Source of the DNA: Gammaproteobacteria bacterium
GTDB taxonomy: Bacteria > Pseudomonadota > Gammaproteobacteria > Pseudomonadales > JADFDG01
Direction of reading: 5' to 3'
Assembly (NCBI GenBank): GCA_018262975.1
Contig: JADFDG010000011.1
Coordinates: 1-46,194, forward strand
DNA: 46,194 nt
The stretch's first letter is position 1, and each line of letters starts with the position of its first letter. A program made the position numbers and the translations under genes. Below, piece by piece: positions 31,701 to 41,579 of the stretch. The notes under the pieces are model-generated. The model was given only the letters and a program-made list of their open reading frames with translations, was not told where the DNA came from and searched no databases.

Positions 31701-32602
31701 CGCCCGCGCCAGCTCACCGCGAGCAGGTCGCGGCGGCGGTCCTTGCCGTTGCGCACCGCGCCGCGCTCGCGCAACGCGTCGAGCAAACCCAGGTCGAGGT
31801 CGGCGAGCAGGTATTGCTCGCTGTTGGCGTCGGCCTGTGCCAGCACCGCGTCCGGGGGGAAGGGGATGTCGGCCGGCGTGAACACCGCCGACTGCGTGTA
31901 CTGGCTGTCGATGCCGTCGCGGCCGGCGAGGTAACCGGTGGATCCCGACAGCAGCACGTAGCACTCGTTCTCGATGGCGCGCGCCGCGGCGCAGCGCTGC
32001 ACGCGCAGGAAGCCGGCGCGGATGTCGGTCCAGCTCGGCACGCACAGGATGTCCACGCCCTGGTCGGCGAGCACGCGCGCGGCTTCCGGGAATTCGATGT
32101 CGTAGCACACCAGCACGCCCAGCCGGCCGATCGGCGTGTCGATCACCCGCAGGCCGTCGCCGCCGGTGATGCCCCACTGCGCGTGTTCGCCGGGCGTGAC
32201 GTGCAACTTGTGCTGCACCTCGCGCTGCCCCTGGGGCCCGAGTACGAAGGCGCTGTTGAGCAGTTGGCTGCCGGCGCGCAGCGGCAGGCTGCCGGCGACG
32301 ATCCACAGGCCGCGCGCGACGGCGCGTGCGCCCAGTGCATCGACGAGTGCCGGCGTTTCGTCCGCCAGCGCTTCCATGGCCGCCCGCGGCGTGATGCTGC
32401 CGGCCGGTGCCAGCAGCGGCACGCTGAAGAACTCCGGCAACAGCACCAGTTGCGCACCGGCGTCGGCGAGCGTGTCGATGAAGTGCAGCGCATGGCGCAA
32501 CAGCGCATCGCGCGAACCGTAGTCGCGCATCTGCCACTGGACGATACCTGCGCGGACGCGCGGGCGGGGCGACGGGCTCACCGTCGCTGCGTTGCCGGAC
32601 AT
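31697..32602 (-). CDS. Carbon-nitrogen hydrolase (nitrilase superfamily)
   Basis: 301 residues from ATG 32602, with GAGGAGAG upstream. The catalytic Glu-Lys-Cys triad is intact: Glu57 in LLPEFFS, Lys132 in VQHKLHVTP, and Cys166 in LVCYDIEFPE. The overall pattern (QWQMRDY N-terminus, AQWGITGGDG, ENECYVLLSGSTG) suggests an amidase/N-carbamoyl amidase-type member rather than a true nitrilase, but the substrate is not determinable. It is divergent from the DUF3422 gene across 192 bases in which I see no clear promoter. Confidence 0.92.
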   Translation of the reverse strand: MSGNAATVSPSPRPRVRAGIVQWQMRDYGSRDALLRHALHFIDTLADAGAQLVLLPEFFSVPLLAPAGSITPRAAMEALADETPALVDALGARAVARGLWIVAGSLPLRAGSQLLNSAFVLGPQGQREVQHKLHVTPGEHAQWGITGGDGLRVIDTPIGRLGVLVCYDIEFPEAARVLADQGVDILCVPSWTDIRAGFLRVQRCAAARAIENECYVLLSGSTGYLAGRDGIDSQYTQSAVFTPADIPFPPDAVLAQADANSEQYLLADLDLGLLDALRERGAVRNGKDRRRDLLAVSWRGR

Positions 32603-32794
32603 GGCGCTCTCCTCGGGGGCGGGTGGCCAAGCATACGGCGGCGCGACTGCCCGGTCGACGCCGCGACCCGCGCCGGGCGTGACCGGCGCGTCGCAAAAAA
32701 AGCCGTCCGCCACCCGCCGTGGCCATTGCCGGCAACGGGCTGCTTGGGCACGCTGCGCGCGCTTTTTCGCGACCGGATGCCACGGAGGACGGAC

Positions 32795-34123
32795 ATGGGC
32801 GTGCGCCACCTCGGACACCTGCAGGACGACTCGGCCATCGGCGCAGGCCTTGCGGTGCCGCCCTGGCGCCGCGCGCTCTACGACGAGTTGCACGCGCGAC
32901 CGTTCCCGGTGCTGGCCACGCCGGTGCGCGTGTCCCACCTGGCGGTGTTGCCGGTGGACGGCGAGTTGCCGGGGCAGCGCGAGTTGCCGCACCTGGCGCA
33001 ATTGTGCGCGGCGCGCGGCGTGCCGGTGCCGGCATCCGGCGAGTCCTGCTACTACCACGACTTCGGTGATTTCGAGCTGCGCTGGGAGCGGCACACCGAG
33101 TTCTGCACCTGGACAGTACTGCAAAAAGGCAGTGATCCCGCGCCCATGCGCAACACGCCGCTGGCGGCCTTGCCGCCGGCGTGGCTGGCCGCGTTGCCGG
33201 GGCGCATCGTCGCGGCGGTGCACCTGGCCGTGGAAGCGCGTCGCCAGCCGATGCCGTCGCGCGACGAGTTGCGTACGCACTTCGATGGCGCGCGCATGAT
33301 CGGCAGCCTGGTCCACGACGGCCGTGCCGAGGTGTGGACCGCCTTCCGCCTGCACGCCGATGGCTTCGGTCGCTTCCTGGTGTTCCACGACGATCTCAAC
33401 CCGTGCGAAACCGGGCGGCTGGTGCAGCAACTGCTGGAACTGGAAACCTACCGGCTGATGGCGCTGCTTACCTTGCCGCTGGTGCGCGACAGCCAGCCGG
33501 CGTTGTCGGCGATGGACATCGACCTGGCCGGCGTGGTCACTCGCCTTACCGGCAGCGAAACGGAGCGCGACATGCTCGATCGCCTGGCCGGGCACGCGGC
33601 GCAACTGGAACAACTGCGCGCGCGCCTGAACTACCGGCTGGCAGCCACGCGCGCCTACTACGCACTGGCCATGAAACGCCTGGAGCAGTTGCGCGTGGGC
33701 GAGATGCGCGGCCTGCAGACCATGGCGTATTTCCTCGATCGCCGCCTGACGCCGGCGGTGCGCACCTGCGAGGCGGTGGCGGCACGGCTGGAAGACCTGT
33801 CGCAACGCATCGACCGCGCCGCCGAGCTGATCCGCACCCGCGTCGACCTGTCCATCGAGGAGCAGAACCAGTCGCTGCTGGCGTCCATGGACCGTCGCAG
33901 CCGCCTGCAATTGCGCCTGCAGCAGGCGGTGGAAGGATTGTCGGTGGCGGCGATCAGTTACTACGTGGTGCAACTGGTGCACGCCGTGGCAGAAGGCCTG
34001 CCGCACCTCGGCATCGCCGTGGATGCCGCGCTGGTCACCGCGCTGTCGGTACCGCTGGTGCTGGCCGTGGTGGTGACGCTGGTGGTGCTGCTGCGCCGGC
34101 GCGTCGAACGCGCCGACGGCTGA
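32795..34123 (+). CDS. DUF3422 family membrane-associated protein
   Basis: 442 residues from ATG 32795, preceded by GGAGG; an upstream ATG at 32777 is possible. Family landmarks are RRALYDELHARPFPVLATPVRVSHLAVL, FELRWERHTEFCTWTV, HADGFGRFLVFHDDLNPCETGRLVQQLLELETYRLMALLTLPL and MKRLEQLRVGEMRGLQTMAYFLDRRLTPAVRTC. The C-terminus carries two hydrophobic segments (~385-405, ~415-435) after a helical stretch. Function is unknown; the architecture suggests a cytoplasmic domain anchored by a C-terminal hairpin. It ends three bases before the convergent metallo-hydrolase stop. Confidence 0.88.
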   Translation: MGVRHLGHLQDDSAIGAGLAVPPWRRALYDELHARPFPVLATPVRVSHLAVLPVDGELPGQRELPHLAQLCAARGVPVPASGESCYYHDFGDFELRWERHTEFCTWTVLQKGSDPAPMRNTPLAALPPAWLAALPGRIVAAVHLAVEARRQPMPSRDELRTHFDGARMIGSLVHDGRAEVWTAFRLHADGFGRFLVFHDDLNPCETGRLVQQLLELETYRLMALLTLPLVRDSQPALSAMDIDLAGVVTRLTGSETERDMLDRLAGHAAQLEQLRARLNYRLAATRAYYALAMKRLEQLRVGEMRGLQTMAYFLDRRLTPAVRTCEAVAARLEDLSQRIDRAAELIRTRVDLSIEEQNQSLLASMDRRSRLQLRLQQAVEGLSVAAISYYVVQLVHAVAEGLPHLGIAVDAALVTALSVPLVLAVVVTLVVLLRRRVERADG

Positions 34124-34126
34124 GCG

Positions 34127-35203
34127 TCAGGCCAGTACCGGCGTACCGAAGCTCAATTCGCCGAAGCTGAAGGTGGGTGCGAGGCCGGGGAAGAACATGT
34201 TCGGGTGCAATTCCGAACTGGGCACCACGTTGCAGAACGCCGGGTTGTCCTTCGCCGGGCCGGCGATGGTCTTCTCCAGCACCATGGAGATGTACTGGTC
34301 GTTGGAACTCTCCAGCGTGTTGGCATTCATGATCACTTCCAGCCCGTAGGTGCGCGCGTAGTCCTTCACGCCGGGGATCTTCGAGGCCTGCGGCGCATAG
34401 GCGTCCGCGCACACGCCGTTCTCGCTGGTCACCAGCAAACCGTCCGGTGTCTTCGCCACCAGCGAGTGGTTGCCCTCGGTGTGTCCCGGGGTATGCACCA
34501 GCGCCACGCCGGCGCCGAGTTTCACCGCGCCGCCGTCGAGCAGGATCACTTTCTGCGGGTCGACGTCGGCGATGCCATCCGGGCAGTACCACATGGCCTG
34601 CGGCGGCAGCAGCGCCTTCGCCGCTTCCCATTCCTGGCGCATCACCAGCAGGCGCGCGTTGGGAAAGTAGCCCTTGCGGCCCTTGGTGCCCAGCCACTTG
34701 CGCACGTCCTGGGTGTGCAGGTGGTCGTAGGAAATGTAATCCACCTGCGCCGGGCTGATGCCGGTCATGGCCAGCGCTTCCTCCACCGTGCGGCGGAACG
34801 GCACCAGCACTTTCTCCAGCAACGGGCGGAAGCGCGTGTTCGCCAGTTCGCGGAAGAACGGCGTCTGTGCATTGGCGTCGATGTCCGAGGGGCTGAACAG
34901 CAGCGTCTTCACGCCCACCGGCGTCTGGTACTGCACGACGAACAACCGGTTGAGGATGTTCATGTACGGCGATGCCACGCTGGCGGCGTCGCGCAGTCCG
35001 TAACGTACCGGGTAGGGCGCGGTGATCAGGTCGATGCTGCGGTAGTACAGCACGTTGCTGTCGCGCAGCAGGCGCTCGCGGAAGGCCTCGCCGCGGCGGC
35101 GCACCTCCGCAAGGCGCGCGGCCGGCGCGGCGGCATCGCGCGCGCCGTCGAAGTCGTCGAGGGCGATGAACTCGGAGCCGGGACGGTAGTTGAGCGTGCT
35201 CAT
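34127..35203 (-). CDS. Metallo-beta-lactamase-fold hydrolase with variant metal motif
   Basis: 358 residues. The metal site motif is HLHTQD (His161, His163, Asp166) rather than canonical HxHxDH, so the usual fifth Asp and sixth His are replaced by Gln and Asp. Downstream motifs are intact: HTPGHTEGNHSL (His241) and a later ELHP that could supply the final ligand. The first ~100 residues are an N-terminal extension with a long helix. It is a stand-alone cytoplasmic enzyme; substrate unknown. It is the second gene of a pair, 15 bases after the other MBL-fold gene. Confidence 0.78.
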   Translation of the reverse strand: MSTLNYRPGSEFIALDDFDGARDAAAPAARLAEVRRRGEAFRERLLRDSNVLYYRSIDLITAPYPVRYGLRDAASVASPYMNILNRLFVVQYQTPVGVKTLLFSPSDIDANAQTPFFRELANTRFRPLLEKVLVPFRRTVEEALAMTGISPAQVDYISYDHLHTQDVRKWLGTKGRKGYFPNARLLVMRQEWEAAKALLPPQAMWYCPDGIADVDPQKVILLDGGAVKLGAGVALVHTPGHTEGNHSLVAKTPDGLLVTSENGVCADAYAPQASKIPGVKDYARTYGLEVIMNANTLESSNDQYISMVLEKTIAGPAKDNPAFCNVVPSSELHPNMFFPGLAPTFSFGELSFGTPVLA

Positions 35204-35218
35204 CGAATCACTCCGGTA

Positions 35219-36022
35219 TTACAGCGCGAATGCCGCCGGCGACGGCGCCGGCAGCGGCAGGGATACACCGCGGCGCGCCACGGCCAGGCCGGCGGCGGCC
35301 AGCGCGTGTGCGTCGGTGTCGGATGCATAGTGGTAGGCAACGATACGGGCGCGCACCCCGGCCGGGTAGTCGCGCAGGATGTCGTCCAGCCCGGTGTGCG
35401 ACGGGTTGCCGCGCACGCCGCAGTCGTGGAACAGCCGCTCGCCCTGCGCGGCGACGGTGCCGAGCAGTTCCGGCAGCGGGCGGGTGTCGCCGCTGAAGAA
35501 GAAACTGCCGGGCAGGTGCAGGCCGAAGGCGCTGTTGGGCGCGTGGTGGCGCACCGGGTAGACGCGGAACACCAGGTCGTCCAGCCAGAAGTGCGACTGC
35601 ACCGGCACCAGCCGCAGCACGTCCCAGAAATTCACGCCGCCCTCGGCGACGTTGTTCGGGTAGTCGGCGATGCGCTGGTGCAGGTGGGCCACCAGCGGCG
35701 CCGGCACGAACAGGCGGATGTCGGTGCGCCGCGCCGGTTGCGCGAAGCAGGCGCGGTAGAAGAGGTTTTCCAGCCCGCCCACGTGGTCCAGGTGGGTGTG
35801 GGTGATGAACAGCGCCGACGGCAGTTCGCCGTACGCATCGAGGAAGGCATCGAGGGTGTCCGGGCCGCAGTCCACCAGCAGGCGCGGCCGGCCGGCGCGC
35901 TCCAGCGCCAGCGCGGCGCTGCCCAGCGCGCGGTTGCCGGCATTTCCCACGCCCAGGAAGCGGGCGGTCAGTGGATCCCCTGCGGCAGGCATGGACATGG
36001 CGGACGGGTTTTGGCTCATCAT
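35219..36022 (-). CDS. Metallo-beta-lactamase-fold hydrolase, RNase Z-like
   Basis: 267 residues from ATG 36022 (36019 and 35998 are alternatives; no strong ribosome site). The canonical metal motif HTHLDH is at 75-80. The start RFLGVGNAGNRALGSAALALE followed by LLVDCGPDT resembles the RNase Z/phosphodiesterase branch. Later motifs are SFFFSGDTRPLPEL (metal Asp) and AYHYASD with a C-terminal His. The predicted activity is phosphodiester, lactone or thioester hydrolysis; substrate unassigned. The upstream frame is open but has no family homology. It is divergent from msrA (104 bases) and co-oriented with the next MBL gene. Confidence 0.83.
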   Translation of the reverse strand: MMSQNPSAMSMPAAGDPLTARFLGVGNAGNRALGSAALALERAGRPRLLVDCGPDTLDAFLDAYGELPSALFITHTHLDHVGGLENLFYRACFAQPARRTDIRLFVPAPLVAHLHQRIADYPNNVAEGGVNFWDVLRLVPVQSHFWLDDLVFRVYPVRHHAPNSAFGLHLPGSFFFSGDTRPLPELLGTVAAQGERLFHDCGVRGNPSHTGLDDILRDYPAGVRARIVAYHYASDTDAHALAAAGLAVARRGVSLPLPAPSPAAFAL

Positions 36023-36126
36023 CGGGATTGCGAGGATAGCCGCGGCAGCCGCCACGGCAACAGCGCTGGCGGAGGAACTGTCGCCGGCACCGTCTGGACG
36101 GAGCGCCCGGGAGGAACTGGCAACCC

Positions 36127-36771
<645 letters not shown>

Positions 36772-36839
36772 TGTATTGGCGTCGCGCGGCGGCGGGCCGC
36801 TATGATCGGCCTGTCACCAGCCTGCAATGGAGTGTCCCC

Positions 36840-37682
36840 ATGAACCGGCCTGCCCCGATGGCGCCGCTGGCCTCGCGCACCGCACCGGTGGCGCGTGGCG
36901 TGCACTGGCTGGTCGACGGTTTCCGCCATTTCAGCACCGACTGGCTGGCGTGGTCGCTGGCGGCCGCCATGCTGGTAGCCATCAGCCTGTTCCTGCAGGT
37001 CATCCCGCTGCTGGGCAGCATCGCGCTGTACCTGCTCAGCCCGGTGTTCATGGCCGGCCTGATGCTCGGTCTTGCCGACCGCGAAGGCGGGCGGCCCTTG
37101 CGCGCCGGCGACCTGTTCCGTGCCTTTGGCGGGCCGCACGTCGGCCAGCTGGTGGTGATCGGCCTGCTCTGGTTGTTGCTCAATGCCGTGGCACTGGCTG
37201 CCGCCGTGGTGGTGTTCCTGATGTTCGCCGACGTGTCGTTCCTGACGTCGCTGGCCAGCAGCGAAGGCATGTTGTCGGCCGCCGAGCGGCTGACCGAGGC
37301 GCTCGGGCTGTTGCTGGCGCTGCTGGTCTACGTATCGCTGCTGTTGCCGATTGCCATGATGGCGTGGTTCGCCCCGGCGCTGGTGGCGCTGGAGCACGAG
37401 ACTGCCGTGGCGGCCATGCGCCACAGTTTCGTCGCGTGCCTGCGCAATTTCCTGCCGTTCACCGTGTACGGCCTGGTCGGGCTGCTGCTGTTCCCGGTGC
37501 TGCTGTCGGCGCTGTTCTGGGCCAGCTGGCTGGTGGTCGGCATGGTGTCGTCGTCGGGATCTTTCTGGTGGTCGCTGGGTCTTACGTGTGTGATTGCCGC
37601 GCTGGTGTTCGTGCCGGTGGGCATGGCGTCCATCTACTGCGCCTACCGCGACATCTTCCACCGTGACATCAACGCCGGCTGA
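36840..37682 (+). CDS. BPSS1780-like integral membrane protein
   Basis: 280 residues from ATG 36840 (GGAG eight bases upstream). About six hydrophobic segments alternate with short loops. The sequence has the features of the BPSS1780 family: ARGVHWLVDGFRHFSTDWLAW at the N-terminus, LLSPVFMAGLMLGLADREGGRPLRAGDLFRAF after TM2, and the terminal GMASIYCAYRDIF. Function is unknown. It is followed 21 bases later by a gene for an unknown exported protein in the same orientation. Confidence 0.85.
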   Translation: MNRPAPMAPLASRTAPVARGVHWLVDGFRHFSTDWLAWSLAAAMLVAISLFLQVIPLLGSIALYLLSPVFMAGLMLGLADREGGRPLRAGDLFRAFGGPHVGQLVVIGLLWLLLNAVALAAAVVVFLMFADVSFLTSLASSEGMLSAAERLTEALGLLLALLVYVSLLLPIAMMAWFAPALVALEHETAVAAMRHSFVACLRNFLPFTVYGLVGLLLFPVLLSALFWASWLVVGMVSSSGSFWWSLGLTCVIAALVFVPVGMASIYCAYRDIFHRDINAG

Positions 37683-37703
37683 ACCGGCCAACGGGTGAAA
37701 TAC

Positions 37704-38468
37704 ATGAACGTACTGCGCGCGGCTGCCGCGACCTTGCTGGTAGCCGTCACCGTCCTTGCAGGAGGGCGCACCGCACAGGCTGCCGACGCGGCCGTCGAAG
37801 CGCGCCAGGTCGCTGTGCAGACCTACCAGGTGCGCATCGAGACGGCGATGCGGGTCTACGACGAGGGCACCAGCGAGTACCGGCAGCGTGCCGGCACCGC
37901 GCTGGACTCGCTGGCGGGCCCGATGGACGCCCTGCTCAAGGATCTTGCCGCTCGCGATGCCACCGCCGGTGCCGCGGCCATGGCGCACTGGCGCGAGATG
38001 TCAGGGGCGCTGCGCGGCAGCCGCGACCACGGCCCGGGTATCCTCGCCAGCGGTTACGATGCGCGCGTCTACGCCGATTTCGATGACAACAGCCAGCAGT
38101 TGATGGTGATCCTCGACAAGGCCTACAAGCTCGGCGAGGGCGCCCCCGAGCAACGCGCCTGGCTGCTGGCCGCTCGGGTGGTGGCCAACTACATCCTGAT
38201 GTCGGCCAGCCCGTTCGGTTCCTACACCGCCAGCTTCAACACCGAGGACTCCGACCTCGATGCCATGGTCCTGCGTCTCGACAAGGCGCTGGCTGAACTC
38301 GCGCGCAAGCACGCGGCCAATCCCGAACAGGCGCAGCGCATCAAGAAACTCACCACCAAGTGGTCGTTCATCCGCACGACCATCCTCAAGGCTGCCAGCC
38401 AGTCGACGCCGTACATCGTCTACAAGCACGGCGGCGACATCATCCGCGAACTGCAGGCCTTCAACTGA
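37704..38468 (+). CDS. Unknown exported protein
   Basis: 254 residues from ATG 37704 with GGTGA upstream; a GTG at 37695 is an alternative. The N-terminal signal peptide (LLVAVTVLAGGRTAQA) is followed by a mostly helical, cysteine-free mature protein. Two regions catch the eye: KLTTKWSFIRTTILKAAS and the C-terminal STPYIVYKHGGDIIRELQAF. Their heptad-like spacing faintly resembles the PilJ/type IV pilus transducer N-terminal helical fold, but I cannot assign it. It is probably periplasmic and may be co-transcribed with the preceding membrane protein. It is convergent with the DUF302 gene. Confidence 0.8.
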   Translation: MNVLRAAAATLLVAVTVLAGGRTAQAADAAVEARQVAVQTYQVRIETAMRVYDEGTSEYRQRAGTALDSLAGPMDALLKDLAARDATAGAAAMAHWREMSGALRGSRDHGPGILASGYDARVYADFDDNSQQLMVILDKAYKLGEGAPEQRAWLLAARVVANYILMSASPFGSYTASFNTEDSDLDAMVLRLDKALAELARKHAANPEQAQRIKKLTTKWSFIRTTILKAASQSTPYIVYKHGGDIIRELQAFN

Positions 38469-38489
38469 GCGCGCCGCGGCGCGTGCGGC

Positions 38490-38873
38490 TCACAGGCTGT
38501 CGATCACCCGCTTCAGGCGCACGCTGACCGTCGAGGCAAACTCGTCGAGGTCGGCGTTGCCGACCGCGCGCATGCCCGCCAGCGGATCGATGGCGGCCAC
38601 CTGTGCGCGCCCGTCGATCTCCTGCACCACCACGTTGCAGGGCATCATCACGCCGATGTTGGCTTCCGCCTCGATGGCGCGATGGGCGAACTGCGGGTTG
38701 CAGGCACCGAGGATCTTGTACGGGCGGAAGTCGATCCCGAGCTTCTTGCGCAGGGTGTCCGCCACGTTCACCTCGCTGACGATGCCGAAGCCTTCCTTCT
38801 GCAGGGCGGCGGTGACGGCGACGATGGCATCGTCGTAGCCCATGTCGAGCTGGCGGCTGAAACAGTAGGTCAT
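38490..38873 (-). CDS. DUF302 domain protein
   Basis: 127 residues, the length of a single DUF302 domain. The pattern MTYCFSRQLDMGYDDAIVAVTAALQKEGFGIVSEVNVADTLRKKLG, then YKILGACNPQFAHRAIEAEANIGVMMPCNVVVQEID is diagnostic. The GACNP and MMPCN cysteines are conserved in many members. Function is unknown; the fold is a small alpha/beta domain often seen near redox or heavy-metal genes. ATG 38873 is preceded by GGAGG. It is the third gene after rimO and the GAF protein on the same strand. Confidence 0.95.
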   Translation of the reverse strand: MTYCFSRQLDMGYDDAIVAVTAALQKEGFGIVSEVNVADTLRKKLGIDFRPYKILGACNPQFAHRAIEAEANIGVMMPCNVVVQEIDGRAQVAAIDPLAGMRAVGNADLDEFASTVSVRLKRVIDSL

Positions 38874-38899
38874 GGTGGCCTCCGGGGCGGGTCAGCGGT

Positions 38900-40105
38900 T
38901 CAGATAGCGAAGTCGGCCATGCCGGCGCGCGCCAGCGCATCGCGTGCGTGCGCGGCGACCAGCGCGGTGGCCATGGCGCGGCCGATATGGCCGACCAGTA
39001 CGAGGTCGGCCTCCTGCAGCGGCGCCAGGGCACCCAGTTCAATCACGGCCAGCGTGGTGTCCTGGTGGCGTACCGGTTCCACCAGCAGCTCTGCCGGGGG
39101 GGCGCTGCCGGTGGCGGTGCGGATGGCGTGGTAGTCCGCCGGCAGGTGCGTCAGGCGCAGGCGCCGGCCGTCCTCGGCGGCCTGGCCAACCAGCGTCTCG
39201 CCGCGCCCCAGTTCGTCGGCGGTGCGGGTTTCGCCTTCCAGGCCGCAGCTGGCGGCGCGTCGCAGCCGGTTGCCCTCGACGAGGTAGATCGTGCCTACCT
39301 GCACCGCGGTGCGCTCGACCAGGAAGCGCAACGAGCGTCCGGCGATCTCCGTCGCCGTGAGGTTGCCGGCCACCTGTTCCAGGTATTCGCCGGTCAGGCG
39401 CTGCAGGCGGCTCTCCGCCTCGGATTGCAGGCGCAATGCCTCGAGGTCGCGCATGCCGATGTCCAGTTGGCGGGTCTGCAGCCAGGCCAGGCGGTCACGG
39501 TGTTCCAGCACGTAGCCGATGACGATGCCCAGCATCACCGTGTTGCCGTAGAACTGTGCGAAGGACAGCCAGTCCACGGTGTAGCCCTCGATCACCGCGG
39601 AGACCAGCGCCAGCACGGCCGGCAGGACCGCGCAGGCTGCGGCCGGCAACAGGCGCATGCGCGGCAGGGTGAACAGGATGAGCAGCAGGTAGATGGCCTG
39701 CAGGATGACGAACAGCGAAAACGGGTGCTCGCCGAGCAGGAACACCGTGCGCAGGTTGGCGAACTGCGCCACCAGCAGCGCCAGCCCGACGTGGAGGTGC
39801 ACGGCCTTTTCCAGCTGGCGGCTGGCGATCATCGCCCACAGCCAGCCAATGGCGACGCCGACCGGCAGAAGGGAGTTGGTTACCCAGGGCGTCGCGGTAT
39901 CGCCGAAGCTCAGCAGCAGCGCACCGGCTGCCGCCACCCACAGCGGCGTCACCCACGGCATGATGCGGCGGATCACTTCCGCGCCGCGCCGGGCGTTGTC
40001 GGTGCGGTAGGCGGCTTCCAGCGCGTCGGGGAACTTCAGCAGGCGGAAGCCGCTGGCGATCGTACCGGCAACCAGATCCTTCTCGTCGTCAAGGCGCAGG
40101 CTCAT
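38900..40105 (-). CDS. Membrane protein with C-terminal GAF domain
   Basis: 401 residues. About six membrane segments occupy ~50-190 (for example [53 protein letters not shown]). A short helical linker rich in Leu/Arg/Glu (~200-240) joins them to a GAF domain (~245-395). The layout is that of the sensory half of a membrane kinase or cyclase, but no output domain follows. Its ATG overlaps the rimO stop (ATGA), so it is translationally coupled to rimO. The signal sensed and the partner are unknown. Confidence 0.8.
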   Translation of the reverse strand: MSLRLDDEKDLVAGTIASGFRLLKFPDALEAAYRTDNARRGAEVIRRIMPWVTPLWVAAAGALLLSFGDTATPWVTNSLLPVGVAIGWLWAMIASRQLEKAVHLHVGLALLVAQFANLRTVFLLGEHPFSLFVILQAIYLLLILFTLPRMRLLPAAACAVLPAVLALVSAVIEGYTVDWLSFAQFYGNTVMLGIVIGYVLEHRDRLAWLQTRQLDIGMRDLEALRLQSEAESRLQRLTGEYLEQVAGNLTATEIAGRSLRFLVERTAVQVGTIYLVEGNRLRRAASCGLEGETRTADELGRGETLVGQAAEDGRRLRLTHLPADYHAIRTATGSAPPAELLVEPVRHQDTTLAVIELGALAPLQEADLVLVGHIGRAMATALVAAHARDALARAGMADFAI

Positions 40106-41436
40106 GCCACCGGCTCGCCCCACAGGTCGTGGTCGTCGCTGTCGACGATCTTCACGTCCACGAAATCGCCGGGCTTCAGGCCCGCGGCATCGTCCACGTA
40201 CACGTTGCCGTCGATTTCCGGCGCATCGGCGGCCGAGCGGCAGATCGCACCTTCCTCGTCCACCTCGTCGACCAGCACGGTGAGGGTGTGGCCGATCTTG
40301 CGCTCGAGCTTGCGGGCGCTGACGCGCGCCTGCACGTCCATGAACGCTTCGAGCCGCTCCTGGGCGACGTCCGGGTCGACGGGGTCGGGCAGGGCGTTGG
40401 CGGCCGCGCCTTCCACCGGCGAGTAGATGAACGCGCCGGCGCGGTCGATCTCGGCCTCCTCGAGGAAGTCGAGCAGTTCGGCGAACTCGCTCTCGGTCTC
40501 GCCGGGGAAGCCGACGATGAACGTGCTGCGCAGCGTCAGCCCCGGCACTTCGCGGCGCCAGGCCTTGATGCGCTCGATGGTCTTCTCGGCGCTGCCCGGG
40601 CGCTTCATCAGTTGCAGGATGCGCGGGCTGGCGTGCTGGAAGGGGATGTCCAGGTACGGGAGGATCCTGCCCTGCTGCATCAGCGGCATGATGTCGTCCA
40701 CGTGCGGGTAGGGGTACACGTAGTGCAGGCGCACCCACACGCCCATGTCGCCCAGCGCGTCGCACAGGTCGTACATCTTCGACTTCACCGGGCGGCCGTT
40801 CCAGAAATCCGTCTTGTACTTCAGGTCCACGCCATAGGCGGAGGTATCCTGCGAGATCACCAGCAGTTCCTTCACGCCGGCCTTCACCAGCCGCTCGGCT
40901 TCCTCCAGCACGCTGCCGGCCGGCCGCGACACCAGGTCGCCACGCATCGACGGGATGATGCAGAAGGTGCAGCGGTGGTTGCAGCCCTCGGAAATCTTCA
41001 GGTAGGCGTAGTGGCGCGGGGTGAGCTTGATGCCCTGCGGCGGCACCAGGTCGATGAACGGGTCGTGGTCCTTCTTCGGGGGCACCACGCGGTGCACGGC
41101 GCCGACCACTTCCTCGTACTGCTGCGGGCCGGTCACCGCCAGCACCTTCGGGTGCACCCTGGTGATCTCGCCGGCGTCCTTGCCCATGCAGCCGGTGACG
41201 ATGACCTTGCCGTTCTCCTTGAGCGCCTCGCCGATGGCGTCCAGCGATTCCTGCTTGGCGGAGTCGATGAAGCCGCAGGTGTTCACCACCACCACGTCGG
41301 CATCCTCGTAGGTGGCGGAGACCTGGTAGCCCTCGAGACGCAACTGCGTGAGGATGCGCTCGGAATCGACGAGGGCCTTGGGGCAGCCGAGGCTGACGAA
41401 GCCGACCTTGGGGGCGGACGAGTTGTTTGCGGGCAT
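40102..41436 (-). CDS. rimO: Ribosomal protein S12 methylthiotransferase RimO
   Basis: Adds a methylthio group to the beta-carbon of Asp89 in ribosomal protein S12 by radical SAM chemistry. 444 residues. The N-terminal UPF0004 domain has Cys18 (SLGCPK), Cys54 (NTCGFID) and Cys83 (TGCMG), binding the auxiliary cluster. The radical SAM motif is Cys152, 156 and 159 in [22 protein letters not shown]-like, [10 protein letters not shown] and a C-terminal TRAM domain follow ([20 protein letters not shown]). CPKALVDSE at the N-terminus distinguishes RimO from MiaB. It is the first gene of the rimO-GAF-DUF302 unit. Confidence 0.98.
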   Translation of the reverse strand: MPANNSSAPKVGFVSLGCPKALVDSERILTQLRLEGYQVSATYEDADVVVVNTCGFIDSAKQESLDAIGEALKENGKVIVTGCMGKDAGEITRVHPKVLAVTGPQQYEEVVGAVHRVVPPKKDHDPFIDLVPPQGIKLTPRHYAYLKISEGCNHRCTFCIIPSMRGDLVSRPAGSVLEEAERLVKAGVKELLVISQDTSAYGVDLKYKTDFWNGRPVKSKMYDLCDALGDMGVWVRLHYVYPYPHVDDIMPLMQQGRILPYLDIPFQHASPRILQLMKRPGSAEKTIERIKAWRREVPGLTLRSTFIVGFPGETESEFAELLDFLEEAEIDRAGAFIYSPVEGAAANALPDPVDPDVAQERLEAFMDVQARVSARKLERKIGHTLTVLVDEVDEEGAICRSAADAPEIDGNVYVDDAAGLKPGDFVDVKIVDSDDHDLWGEPVA

Positions 41437-41579
41437 GGAGGGTATCGGGCCGTTGGGGACGTGGCAGTTTACCGTGTCGGCGCGCCCGGCGCGCGGGCCG
41501 GCGTGCATACCCCGAACGGGAGTTTCCCGGCGGCACCGCCCCGTAGTTAACTGTGCACCTGTCATCTTCCGGGGATCCC

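Noticed and set aside
40129-41550. Plus-strand frame of about 470 codons opposite rimO
   Set aside because: rimO is unmistakable on the minus strand; the plus frame is a His/Val/Gln-rich shadow.
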